Below, piece after piece: positions 1 through 11,440 of a stretch of DNA of 64,000 nucleotides. The position numbers and the translations under genes were made by a program. Positions within the stretch are counted from its first letter, which is position 1; every line of letters begins with the position of its first letter. The stretch is taken from assembly GCA_014281115.1 (NCBI GenBank), contig JACONQ010000002.1, positions 2,542,001 to 2,606,000 of the forward strand. Direction: 5' to 3'. The notes under the pieces are model-generated. The model saw only the letters and a list, made by a program, of their open reading frames with translations, did no database searches and was not told where the DNA came from. Source of the stretch: Laburnicola sp. R22_1. Lineage: Eukaryota > Ascomycota > Dothideomycetes > Pleosporales > Didymosphaeriaceae.

Positions 1-640
1 TAGAAAAGGCGCCTTTAGAAAGGTAAAAGGCGCAGATAAGGAGAAATAGAGTTTACAAGAAAGGTAATAGGATGTGCTTAGTAGAAAGGTTAATATAGGA
101 CTATTACATAGGTTAACAAATATAGACAAGCTATTAATTTTAATATTAGGGACTAGGTCTTTGTTATCCTAAAGGAATTTATTACTAAACGCCTATTAGT
201 TAAGTTAAATTATTAAATAAAAGGACTATACTTAATTATAAGTAAGAGAGGCTACTTTTTTATACTTAAACTTCTATAATATATAAAAGTTTGCTTAGTA
301 TTTTATACTAATAGGCTTTAAAAAAATCTAAATAATTCTTTACTAGTGTAATAGTTTGTGCCTACCTTTCTACTAGTTATTCACTATTACCTTTTCTTTT
401 ACATCCTAATAGCGCCTTTTATCTTATAGAAGACGCCTTTTCTAGTTAGTGTTAGCGCGTAGTTAGTATAGGCCTATGCCCTATACTACCTACTATATAA
501 GTAAGGGCCTTCTAAATCCCTTTCTTATCTCCTATCTTAGTATAGTCTTAATTTAGTTATCTTTTTAACTATACTAGCTATTCTTAAGAGGTTTGCCCTA
601 TAAGGCTATGTATAGCCCTTATATTATATTAAGATTAATA
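1..640 (+). mobile_element. 3' end of a RIP-degraded Ty3/gypsy retrotransposon with LTR-like end
   Basis: Translation of about 100-335 on the plus strand gives a stop-riddled stretch resembling the C-terminal part of a gypsy integrase (tail like 'DQVFITLKVFITKRLLVKLNY'-type sequence, better preserved in the copy at 11,220-11,430). The following 345-635 matches two other blocks in the window, 12,345-12,625 and 13,518-13,806, and behaves like an LTR. Nearly every substitution between copies is C/T or G/A, as expected from RIP. The 5' part of this element lies outside the window. Confidence 0.6.
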
Positions 641-721
641 TTTTCTTTAGCTATAGATAGCAATATAATATCTATTTCTCTTTTAAGACGCTGCCTATAG
701 GCAGTTAAATTAGTAGAAGTT

Positions 722-1150
722 TTACTTTATTAGTTACTAGGAAGGATTTCTAGCGCTAGGAAGTTTATATTCTACTACCCTAAGGTCTATTAAAATTAAA
801 AGAGGCTACTTCTAAATTCCTTTTCTACTTATTATATAAGGGTAGAAACTTTATTGGTTACTAGAAAGAATTTCTAGTGCTAAGAAGTTTATCTTTTACT
901 ACCCTAAGGTCTATTAAGAGAGGCTGCTTCTAAGTCCCTTCTTTGCTTATTATATAAGGGTAAGAACTTTATTAGTTACTAAGAAGAATTCCTAGCGCTA
1001 GGAAGTTTATATTTCACTACCCTAAGGTCTATTAAAAAAGGCTACTTCTAAGTCCCTCCTCTACTTACCGCATATTAGTAGGAACTTTATTAGTTACTAG
1101 TTATGCTAGGCAATTACTATACTACGCTAAGGTCTATTAAGAGAGACTGT
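722..1150. repeat. Tandem repeat, about four copies of a 118-124 bp unit
   Basis: The phrase 'actttattagttactag' recurs at about 724, 848, 966 and 1084, each time followed by a block containing 'ctaccctaaggtctatta' and an 'aggctacttctaa' segment. The last copy is shortened. The array lies just beyond the LTR-like end and may be part of the same element. Differences between units are mostly transitions. Confidence 0.75.
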
Positions 1151-2419
1151 CCCTAATATTCTAATATTTTAAAAATAAATAATAATAAATAATTAATAAA
1201 TAGTAACTACTACGCTATATCCTATAAAGCTAACTTGCCTAATAACTACCTTTTAGTACTATTATATTAATAGTATAAGGTATAAAGCTAGAGAAATAGT
1301 TAGGCTATAGTAATAATATAGAAATTAAAATTTTAAATATTTTATTTTATACTCTAATGTTTATCTAATTTTTTTAAGTCTAAACTATACACTAGCTTGC
1401 ACGCTATATAAGACCTACTACTCTAGGTCTATTTACTATACTTTTTTCGCAATCCTACTTTGCTTAATTTTACTACTATCTATATTATAGTACGCTACTA
1501 CCTTTCTATTTAAGAGACCCTCTAGCCCCTATAGTGTTCCTTAGGTCCTTTTAATATAACTCTATAATAGATAATATAATAAGAAACGTTTCTACACATT
1601 CTACTAATAATAGTTTATATAATATTTATTATAAAATTTCTCTACTTAACCCTACTAGTGGTTTGTTATCTATTAAGTATAGAAAGTAGCCTATAGCTGC
1701 TTCTAAAATAACTAGTTACTCTATTTCTAACATTATAAAAAGAGTATTATTAAACTACTAAAAAAGTTCTACCCCAATAGAATTTTTTATACAACTCCTA
1801 AGTATAATTAAAATATTACTATACTTAAAATAGATTAGCTAGATAATAATTTTTTACTAGTAGACTTTAAGCAGCTTACGCACTAAGGTAAAGCTAAACT
1901 TAAAGCTATTGAGAAGTTTAGCGCATTTTTAGTATAATTTAAACTAGACTTATTACTCTAGTATAGCCTAGAAATAAAATAATTGCTTGCCACCTATTAG
2001 CTTGAGGCTTAATATTACTTTTCTTAAGGCCTACGTTTAGAGATAGTACTAGATTTAGTAGCTAAGGCTATTATAAAGTCTAAAAATAACTCTATATAAA
2101 AGAGTATTAATTAGGCATTATATAAGCGTACTAATATATTTAAATAAGTTTTTACTACACTTAAGGTATAGACACTTTATACTATAATATATATAAGGTT
2201 TTTATTTTGCGACTAAGGGGTTTCTAATAAAAATATTATAATAATAGCAGTTATCCCTCCTACTATTGTAAGATAATAATATAATAAACCTATTTTAGGC
2301 GCGTACGCGAATCTCTTATAAGGTACTACTCTTTAGATTAAAGCCCTTATATATAATAACTAAAAAAATAAGCATCTTACTCTAGACCTACTATTTTCTT
2401 CTTACCCCTTTATTAAACA
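1151..2419. other. AT-rich decayed DNA without a gene
   Basis: No reading frame of useful length and no domain I can name. The base composition and depletion of CpA match the flanking RIP-degraded retroelements, so this is most likely an unrecognisable part of one, possibly a gag region. Confidence 0.5.
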
Positions 2420-2650
2420 TCTTTATTGTGTAAAGATTCTAACCAAGGTTAAGTCTGTACTATACACAGAGAGGAGTAAAATAGGAGGTACTAAAACTTA
2501 GTACCTAGCACATAGTAGTAGTAATAAAATATATATAAAATAATAATAATTTTGTTGTTAACTTTCTTTATAGCAGCATTATTAATAGTAGTTAATAGAT
2601 AGTCTACTATCTAGTAGTTACTATTATAATTATTGTTATTGTTATTGCAG
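2420..2650 (+). repeat. LTR-like repeat, copy 1 of 3
   Basis: This block ('aagattctaaccaaggttaag' onward, through 'agaggagtaaaata' to 'taatagtagttaatagatagtctactatctag') recurs in the same orientation at about 9,690-9,925 and inverted at about 10,801-11,035. Differences are almost all C/T and G/A. It is followed by a less AT-rich stretch (2,690-2,760) that retains CG dinucleotides. Confidence 0.6.
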
Positions 2651-3003
2651 CGAAAATATTGTTAAAGAAATCATCGATTACGTAATATAGTGGTTAGTTA
2701 AACAGCCAGTCCAGAATCACGTAATATTACGGATTAACCCTGGGAGAGAATTTTACCCCTTTATAACTATAATAGAATATAGTGTATTAAGTATAATGCT
2801 TATTATTAGTATAGTAAAATAAGAAATAAATACTTAAGCCTCTATAACTAATTCTAGAAGATAGCTATATAAGTAAATATATAGGTAGTAGATAATTTTA
2901 ATTTAAATAATCTTAGCATTACTTATTACTCTAATTTAGAGGCAGATAATATATTAGATAATGAGGCTTTAAATCTAAGCTACTAGACTACTCTAATCTA
3001 GTA

Positions 3004-5024
3004 CAGTAGGGTGACACAAAAAAAGCGCCTAGTAAAAAGATACCTTTTTAAAATTTTATAACTAAGTGAGTTTTAATACTATGTAAATAAAAAGTATACG
3101 GTTTTAAAGAGGAAATATAAGAGATTAAGATTAGGTACTAGTTAGGTGCTTACTAAGCAGGGTCCTTAAGGTATCTATTTTTAAATTTAGTGTTTTTAAA
3201 AAGTCAATTTTTAAGGCGTTATGACTTTTTTATTTAGTATGCTACTAGGCTAATGTTTTTACTAGCTATTCTAGGCCTGGTATAGATTACGTAAGCAAAA
3301 TTTCGGAGTATTTATATAACTTAATTAAGAAATTATTTAAGGTTAAAAAATCACGTGATTTTAAAAGTTAATTAAATCACGTGATATATTACTAAGATTA
3401 TAGTATAATATAATATCTTTTGTCTAGTAAATTTTCTCTTTTGAATTTCCTCGAATGGAGCCAAAATTGTCAAAACTCGAAAGTTAAGTTTCTTTACTTA
3501 AAAAAGCAAATACTTCTAATTCTACTATTGCTACTACCCTTAATAAGCCTCTACAATCTATTAAGACTGCTATTAGACGTATTAATAAGAAAAATAAGGG
3601 AGATAACTTACTAAAAGGGATAAAACAGGGGAGAGTAACTAAGATTACTTCTAGGGAGAAAAGAGTTATTAATAGGGATTTAACTAAAAGCCCTAAGAAG
3701 ACAAATAAGAGGCTATTAGAAGAGAATAGTTTTGGCTTTACTAAGAGGACGTTACAGAGAGTTTTAAAAGGAGAAGACTATTCTTTTAACGTCTCTAAGA
3801 AAAAGGCCTATTTAACTAAAGAAAGAGCTAAAAGAAGAGAATTCTGGGCTAAAGAGATGGTTAAGGAGCTAGAAAATATTAACTTTGCTAAAGTTATATC
3901 TTCTGACGAGTCTACTATCCAAAGGGGGCATGGTAATAGGCAAGAATATATAAGAAAAAGGGGAAAATCGAAAATTAGACCTAAACAGCGCAAAAACCAA
4001 ACAACTAGTAAGTTATTAATTTCTTTTAAATTCTAGAATTATAGAGCCCGCTCTCCTCTATAATTAAGGTATTTTACTTTTTTAATATCTTTTTTTTGAG
4101 CTAGTACTAATTTACTGAAAGCGTGAAATATTTCTATCTCAGTCTGGGACTGTATTTGAATAGGAGGACGTTCTAAACTAGTGTTTTTAAGGGACCCTAT
4201 TAAAACTAGGACCTTTAATAACACTGGATATATACAGAAGTATTTAAATCCTGTCTTAAAACCTCTTTTAAAAAGAGGTAAGTAAAGTACCCCTTTTTCT
4301 TCTTGTTTCTTTTTTCTTTTAATATAATATATGTATTATAATCTTATTCTTTATACTAATTATAACTACGCTGGAAATTTCAACAGGATAATTCGAAGAT
4401 CCACGGAACTCCACAGGTGAAAAGGTGATTTTCTAGGAATAAAGTCTTTGTTTTTGGGCATTTACCCTATTTACCAGACTTAAATCCTATAGAAAACGTT
4501 TGGAGTCTATTAAAAGATAGGCTAGGAAAAAGAAATAGGGCTTCTTTAGGCTTTGGTACTAGTAAATCTAGTGCAGAAGCCTTTAAAAGAGCTATACAAG
4601 AGGAGTGGGATTTAATTCAATAGGAGGTTATATATTATTTACTAGTTCTATCTAATTGTTTAATTTTAATTAATGTTTATCTTTTTCCTTATAGTTATTA
4701 TTTCTATGAATAAACCTATAATAAAAATCAAGTTATATAGTCCCTATGGACTAAACTATCATATATATAAGTTATAGAATTTTATCTACGTAGAAAAAAA
4801 AGTTATATAGGGTCAAAGTTTTAAGAAAAGATTTCCTTAACTTTACTAAGATACCTCTAGTTAGCGCTGATTACTAAGCTCTTACTAACCTTCTATACTA
4901 AAGTTCCTAAACCTTCTCCTTAAAACGGTATACTTTTTATTTATATAGTATTAAAACTTACCTAGCTATATAACTTTTAAAAAGGTGTCTTTTTACTAGG
5001 CGCTTTTTTTGTGTCACCCTACTG
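3004..5024 (+). mobile_element. Tc1/mariner DNA transposon, degraded, with intact ends
   Basis: The 2,021-bp element starts CAGTAGGGTGACACAAAA and ends with the reverse complement. It is flanked by TA on both sides (3002-3003 and 5025-5026), the target duplication of this superfamily. The inverted repeats are about 100 bp long and only slightly diverged, with weaker similarity beyond that. Inside, plus-strand frames retain transposase signatures: an Asp-containing SSDEST segment near 3,900-3,915 and PDLNPIENVW near 4,474-4,503, which contains the catalytic Glu of the DD34E triad. The middle, where the second Asp should be, is scrambled by stops and indels, so the element cannot code for an active enzyme. 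It interrupts an older retroelement whose protease remnant resumes at 5,030. Confidence 0.88.
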
Positions 5025-5029
5025 TAGCT

Positions 5030-5400
5030 TATATAGGGGCTACTAAACTAATTAATCTAGATAAGTTATAATTTTAATTATAAAACACAGATGCTAAACT
5101 AAAATTACTATCTATAGGCGGCAAGATAGTAAGGATTCCTAAGCTATTTAGAGGCCCTTAGCTAGTTATACTAGTGCAAATTATATTCTAAGAATTAGCT
5201 CTTAGGTTACAAGTCTTAATAAATACTAGTGCTAGCACTTATAACCTTATTACTTTAAAGTATATAAAGGCAGTATAAAAAATAGCTTAAAGCTAAACTT
5301 CTTTACTTAAAAACACTAATCTTCCTTAAGAATTTTATAAGAAAGAGAAGCGTAAAAGTAGATACCTATTTTATAGTCTAGCTTAATATTAATAGACGTA
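5030..5400 (+). pseudogene. Retrotransposon aspartic protease remnant
   Basis: Around 5,190-5,280 the plus strand reads LRLQVLINTSASTYNLITL, matching the pepsin-like retroviral protease core (aLiDTGAs) with Asp and Gly replaced by Asn and Ser, the changes made by G-to-A mutation. The frame then fills with stops. The remnant belongs to the retroelement split by the Tc1/mariner insertion immediately upstream. Confidence 0.55.
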
Positions 5401-5404
5401 ACTT

Positions 5405-5600
5405 TACTATATAGTTTATAGAGGGGCGTATTGTGGTGGGTACGGGCGTAAGATTGTCTAAGTATAGCAGAAGTCTAGATGGTGAATCTACGCTGTGGTG
5501 GAGGACTATAAGCGAGGATTTTAGTCTAGAAAAAAGCGAAAACTTAGACTCCTTAGCGAGTTCGAATCTCGTCCTCTCCCCCTCTGGTTTTTAAACACCA
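5405..5600 (+). other. CG-retaining island with a tRNA-like box B
   Basis: Within AT-rich DNA this short stretch keeps many CG and GG dinucleotides. It contains AGTTCGAATCT near 5,560, a close match to the RNA polymerase III box B, and GAGGAC/GTCCTC sequences about 70 nt apart that could pair as an acceptor-like stem. I could not fold a convincing tRNA: the D arm is missing and the anticodon loop is ambiguous. It may be a tRNA-derived repeat or a decayed tRNA. Confidence 0.25.
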
Positions 5601-7854
5601 AAAAACCAATCTTTGTAAACAAGAAGAAAAGTAGCCTAAATAAGCTAGTATCTCTAATAATTAAGAAATTTCTAACTATTTGAGCTAGTCTTAACTAAGT
5701 TACTAAATTAAACTTATAGGACGAGAAAGCTACTAGTAAGTACCTCCAATAATTAAGAAATCTTTAACTAGTTACTAGTCTTAAGAAGTTATTAAGATTT
5801 AAACTTATAGGACGAGAAAGTTAATTAAGACATATTACTATCTTCTAATTTAGGAAAAACTTTGTTGGAAATTTTAATTCACGCTTTAGACAGACAATAG
5901 GCCACTAGTGTTAGTTTTTCCTTAACCTCCTTTAAAGGGCTTTTTTTACTAGAGGAAAGTGCCTCTTGTCTACCTATATAATTTGCCTGTGGCTGTATTT
6001 ACTTTATAGAAAATTTAGAAACAATAGAAATATTAATACTAATAGTTTATTTTCTATAAAATAGGGGATCTTATTATTAGTAGAAATTTTATTTAGTAAG
6101 CTAACTGCCAAGTTAATACTTAGGACTACTACCTTTATTAGAAAGATAATAAGAATTTAACCTTTACTAGCAATCTTATCTTACTATAGACTTTTCTTCT
6201 ATCTAACCCTTCTTACTAGAACAACACTACTTAATAGAATAGCCTACTTAAAAAGTGAAATTATACCTACTAAAAGACTCGCTTATTAAAAGCTAACTAG
6301 AGTATTTCTAAGAAAATCTTTGTCTAGCTTCCTAACTCTACTATCTTAGTTATTAAAATATATTTAAAGGCTTACTAGAAATTAAGCTATAAGAATAACT
6401 TTAATAAAAATAGTAGTATAGAGGCTAAAGAGCTATCTTCTTTAGATAAAGAACTATTAAATAATAAATTGCCTATTAGTTACTCTATCTCTACTACCTA
6501 AAAAAGCTACTAATGAGACTAGTCCCTAGGAATTATATAGCAAGATCTAGGTATTACTCTTAGCTCTAGACTTAGAGACTATAATCCTACTAGAGAAGCT
6601 AATTTATTGATTAGATAGCTCTTAGAGAAATTAACTATTTAATTAAAACTACTCTAGCTAAAATAACGTAGATTAGCTCCTTTCCGTCCTACTAAATTAC
6701 TAATATAAAAGAAGAACTTATAAAAGATAAATTATAAATTATACTTAGTAGACCTACTAGCCCTATAGAACTTAGCTAACCTTCTAGAACTTTTTAGACG
6801 CTAACGTAGGAATAATTATATACTACTAGCTTTAATATTAATATAGTAAGCACTATAGCCTTTGCTTTAAATAGTGGCTATATATCTAATATAATTATTA
6901 GTTATACTAGCCCCTATAGGCTAGCTAAACTTATTAGGAACTATAAGAGTAAGATATATAGCCAAGAAAATAAGTTCTAAGCTAACCTACTTGCTAAAAT
7001 AGAATAAGCGCTCCTCTAGCTAGGATACGCTAGAGTAGAGCCTACGTAATTTTTAAAATTAGATTTTAATATCCTCCTACCTTACTAAAAAAGTATTAAT
7101 TACTATATTTTTTTATTTGCTTTTATTAGGCTATTCTTACTAAAAGGAATATTAGCTAGCTATATAATTGTATCTTATATACGCTTAGTTATTAATTATA
7201 TAATATTAGTTTAGTGCACTATTCTTATGCATATATTAGTAACCACTTTATATTTATATACTATAAGTATATATAACGCGTTAACTTTCTTACTAGGTAG
7301 TACTTATTACTACTATAGCTCTCTATAAGTCTATACTATAGGTTTAAATATCTAGCAACGCTTACTTATCGCATTCTTTACCTCCTCCCTCTACTACATT
7401 AAAATTGCTCTAAAAGTTAACGCGCCTTGCCTTTGTGCCTATAGTATCTTGCCTTTGCGCCTATAGCACCTAAGTATATATAAATTAACAAAGCGGCAAT
7501 ACCGCAATATACTAAGACGCTAAGAGCTATATTTAAAAAGATAGGTATATAGCATCTAAAAGGCTTACTAAATCTACGCTAGATAGGAAGAACAGATCTC
7601 TAGATTGTCTAGCTTAAGAAGGTTAGCCTGTAGCTACTATATAAGTAGTTATATAATAGTCTAGTATACGCGGCGTATATAGTAGAGCTTTAGAACCTTT
7701 GCCTACTAAAGAAGTACCTTTAGAACAACTATAATCTTACTATATATTACTATGCGTAATTAACTACTATTAAAAAGAATAATAATAAGAGGTATACATA
7801 CTAGTACTTTTACCTACTTACTACTTACAATACTATATAAATATACTAGTAGCG
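5601..7854. other. AT-rich decayed retroelement DNA
   Basis: No frame survives. By position, between protease-like and RT-like remnants, this may hold degraded gag sequence, but I see no motif that proves it. Confidence 0.45.
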
Positions 7855-7978
<124 letters not shown>

Positions 7979-8379
7979 AAACTAAGTCCTTTAAAAGAAT
8001 AGAAAGAAGAAAATAAAGGTGCGTACGGCAACTATAATGCGAAGTAACCTAAGGACAATTGCTAGTATCTATAAAGAGATATATATAATAAACTATTGCA
8101 TTATATAATATCTATAGTTAAAATTTCTGTTAAAGTAAATACTATATTAACCTTACTAAAGACCTATTTACACTTACTGCTTTGTCTTTAAATAGTATAT
8201 TCTTAAAGCCTATATTAATAACTATATTAAGTATAAGTTTATTATTTCTAGTAATACTAGCTTTACTTTACTAGTTTTATTTACTACAAAGCTAAATAGA
8301 GATTAGCACTTTTATATTAATTACTACTAGCTTAATACTGTTACTAAAAAAATATTATAGTAATTCTACTTATTAAGAA

Positions 8380-9460
8380 GATACTTATACACCTGTCTAG
8401 AGTAAAACTTTTTACTAAACTTAATATTTACTAAGTATTCTACTAAAATTAGCTTACTTTAAAGACTAAAGCGCTAACTACTTTATAAATCTAGTATAGA
8501 AATTATAAGTATAGGGTCTTACCTTTTAGTCTCTATAATAGTTCTACTACCTTTTAATAGTTTATTAATAGCGTTTTAGATAATTATCTAGATAAATTCT
8601 ATACTATATATATTAATAATATTCTTATTTTTTAAGAATCCTCTAGAATATAAAGAATATATTTGTAAAGTCCTACTCTGCTTAAAACACTCTAATCTCT
8701 AAGCTAATCTTAAAAATGCAAATTTGCTATAATAAAAACTAAGTTCTTAAGATATATTATTAGCACTAAAGGAATCTATAAGGACCCTATAAAGACTACT
8801 ATATTTTAGAAATAAAAAGAGCCTATAATACTTAAGGTATTATAGAGCTTTTTAGGCTTCTATAACTACTACTACTTTCTTCTTTTTTATTATAGGTAGG
8901 TTGTTTGCCCCCTAATTAAGCCACTAAAAAATAGTGCCTTTTATACTTTTAGAAACTAGAAACACGCCACCTTAAAAGCTGCAAAGCAACTTATAGCTAG
9001 TATTATCCTAGTCTTATAGTACTCTTTATTGTAGATTATCTATATAGAAACTAACTCTAATAATAGTATTAATATAGGCTCTCTTAGTTAACTATAATCT
9101 AATGGTATCTAGTGCCTAGTTATATAGTACTCTAAATTATTAAAGCCTACTAAGTTAAATTATAATATTTATAATAAGAAAATATTAGCAGTAATATAGG
9201 GTCTTTTAAAATAAAAAGCGCAATTAATTAGCCTTTTAAACTACTAAGCCCTTTGATATTATTAGTAATTATTAGGCTCTTAAATACTTTAGTACTAAAT
9301 ATAAGCTCTTTTTATAGTAAGCCTATTAGTCTAAAAAGTTATTTAAATACTATTATTAAATTATATACTAACTAGGCATCGCAAATATTATAGCTAATAC
9401 ACTATTTAGGAAATAGAATAAGCTAAAGTTATAGAAGAAGAAGAATTAAGAGACTTAAAC
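8380..9460 (+). pseudogene. Ty3/gypsy reverse transcriptase-RNase H remnant
   Basis: Plus-strand translation shows the gypsy pol order. Near 8,500-8,620 comes the RT palm, with FINSVLDNYLDKFYTIYINN: the catalytic YxDD is now YINN, both Asp changed to Asn by G-to-A. Near 8,740-8,860 comes the connection segment (TKFLRYIISTKGI...SFLGFYNYY). Near 8,990-9,220 comes RNase H, with IETNSNNSI for the usual ETDASD and NYNIYNKKILAVI. Frequent TAG/TAA stops replace Gln and Trp codons. It is inactive, and the pattern is that of RIP. Integrase sequence should follow but is broken by the inverted-repeat segment at 9,690. Confidence 0.85.
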
Positions 9461-9689
9461 TTAGTTCTTTCTCCTATAACTACTAAATACCGCTAAAGCA
9501 GTCCTTATAGCTGTTATAATTATAAAGTAAAAAAAAGAAGTTAATATAAGCCCTAAAGGAGTCTATCCTAATATACTTATTAATTGCCTACTATATACTA
9601 ATTAAATATATAAGGTGCTTAAATTGCTCTAAGAAGTAGCCTATTTAGAATTACTAGGTTTTACCTTTATCTTTTTTCGATTACTTCTT

Positions 9690-11035
9690 TATTAAAGATC
9701 TCTGTTATGTGAAGATTCTAACTAAGATTAAGTCTACACTATATATAGAGAGGAGTAAAACAGAAGACACTATAACCTAATATCTAGCACATAGTGGTAG
9801 TAACAAAATATATATAAAATAATAATAATTTTATTATTAGTATTCTGCAAAATAGCATTATTAATAGTAGTTAATAAATAGTCTACTATCTAGTATAACT
9901 AAGTTACATATTATCTCTTAACTAGGTTACTTCTTTATAAAAACTACCTAATAGTCCCCTCTATAAAGTTTTTCTAGACGCATCTATTTTAAATAATATA
10001 TACTTATTAGGTTATCACTTATCTAGGCTTATAAAAACTTTCTAGCTTTTATACTAGTTATATTACTAAAAGGATATAAACGCTAATATTAATAAATATA
10101 TCTCTAATTATAAAGACTACTAGTAAAGTAACCCTTTACTAGATAAAAAGCTAGACTTATTACACCTATTTCCTATTCCTAAATATATTTAGTAAGATAT
10201 CTTAATTAATTTTAAATTATTCTTTAAAGATAAGAAAGGGTATAACAATAAATAGTCTCTTATTACTACCTATCTAAGCGTACCTTTTCTATACCCTATT
10301 ATAAGATAGTTACTACTAAATAACCTAATAATCTTTACTATTAGTATATATTTAAAGTCTTTAGCCCCCTTAATTAATTATCTTTAACTATAGTCCCTAG
10401 TTTATTTCTACGTTCTTAGCTACTCTATATAAGCTTATAGATATTAAGTAACTTCGCTCTATAGTATAGTATTTATAAACTAATAGCTAAACTAAAATTA
10501 TAAATTAGTACCTTAACTAGTGTCTATATTTATTTATTAACTTTTATTAAAATAACTAGTTAGATTTGCTGCCTAGTATAAACTAGGCCTAAGTAATACT
10601 ACCCTATAATAGTACTAGAGTTTTGCCTCTTAAAATTAAGTTTAGGTATTAGCTATACTTTTACTAGAGTCGTACGGCGAACTATGGTTGCGCTGCTACT
10701 AGATCGCGAGCGTGACAATCGAACTATAGTTAAGCGTCCTATTGCCCACACTACTCCTGCGGTTGCGACTCCGCGGTCTATTACGGCTCTCTAATAGTCT
10801 ACTAGTTAAGAGATAATATATAACTTAGTTATGCTAGATAGTAAATTGTCTATTAACTACTATTAACAATACTACTATAAAGAAAGTTAATATTAAATTA
10901 TCGTTATTTTATATATATTTTATTACTACTACTATATACTAGATACTAGGTTTTAGTGCCTTCTATTTTACTTCTCTCTGTATATAGTGCGAACTTAACC
11001 TTAGTTAGAATCTCTACATAATAAAGATCTTTAAT
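9690..11035. mobile_element. Segment bounded by two inverted LTR-like arms
   Basis: About 235 bp at 9,690-9,925 reappears as its reverse complement at 10,801-11,035; the inner edges are 'ctagtataactaagttac' and its inverse. A third, direct copy is at 2,420-2,650. The 0.87 kb between the arms has no frame. Its right part, 10,670-10,800, is an unusually CG-rich island. Either two solo LTRs lie in opposite orientation or this is a foldback-like element. It sits between the RNase H and integrase C-terminal remnants of a gypsy element. Confidence 0.55.
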
Positions 11036-11089
11036 ACTTTTACTAGGACTAGTGTAAGCATACTTAATTAGTTACTAATTTTCTAGATA

Positions 11090-11440
11090 ATATTACTTTA
11101 GAAAAGGCTAAAGTATAGGTTAAGGCCTATACTAAAGCCTATAAATTTGTCTATAACACTGCCTGCGCTAATATATCTACTACCTAGGAAATATAATTAA
11201 AGTAGGCTAATAAGTATAGATAAGCTATTAATTTTAATATTAGGGACCAGGTCTTTATTACCTTAAAGGTATTTATTACTAAACGCCTATTAGTTAAGTT
11301 AAATTATTAAATAAAAGGACTATAGCTAATTATAGATAAGAAAGGCCACTTTTTTATACTTAAACTCTTATAATATATAAGAGTTTATCTAGTATTCTAC
11401 GCTAATAGACTTTAAAAGAATCTAAATAATTTCTTACTAG
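11090..11440 (+). pseudogene. Ty3/gypsy integrase C-terminal remnant
   Basis: Plus-strand frames read ANKYR-AINFNIRDQVFI and IKGL-LIIDKKGHFFIL, matching the integrase C-terminal module (ANKHRRPLDFxVGDxVWL...GPFxI) with stops and Gly/Asp losses. The block is nearly identical to 100-335, so two copies of the same family are present. Confidence 0.65.

Noticed and set aside
5490..5580. Complete tRNA gene
   Set aside because: Only box B and a partial acceptor-like pairing are convincing; no D arm or clear anticodon.
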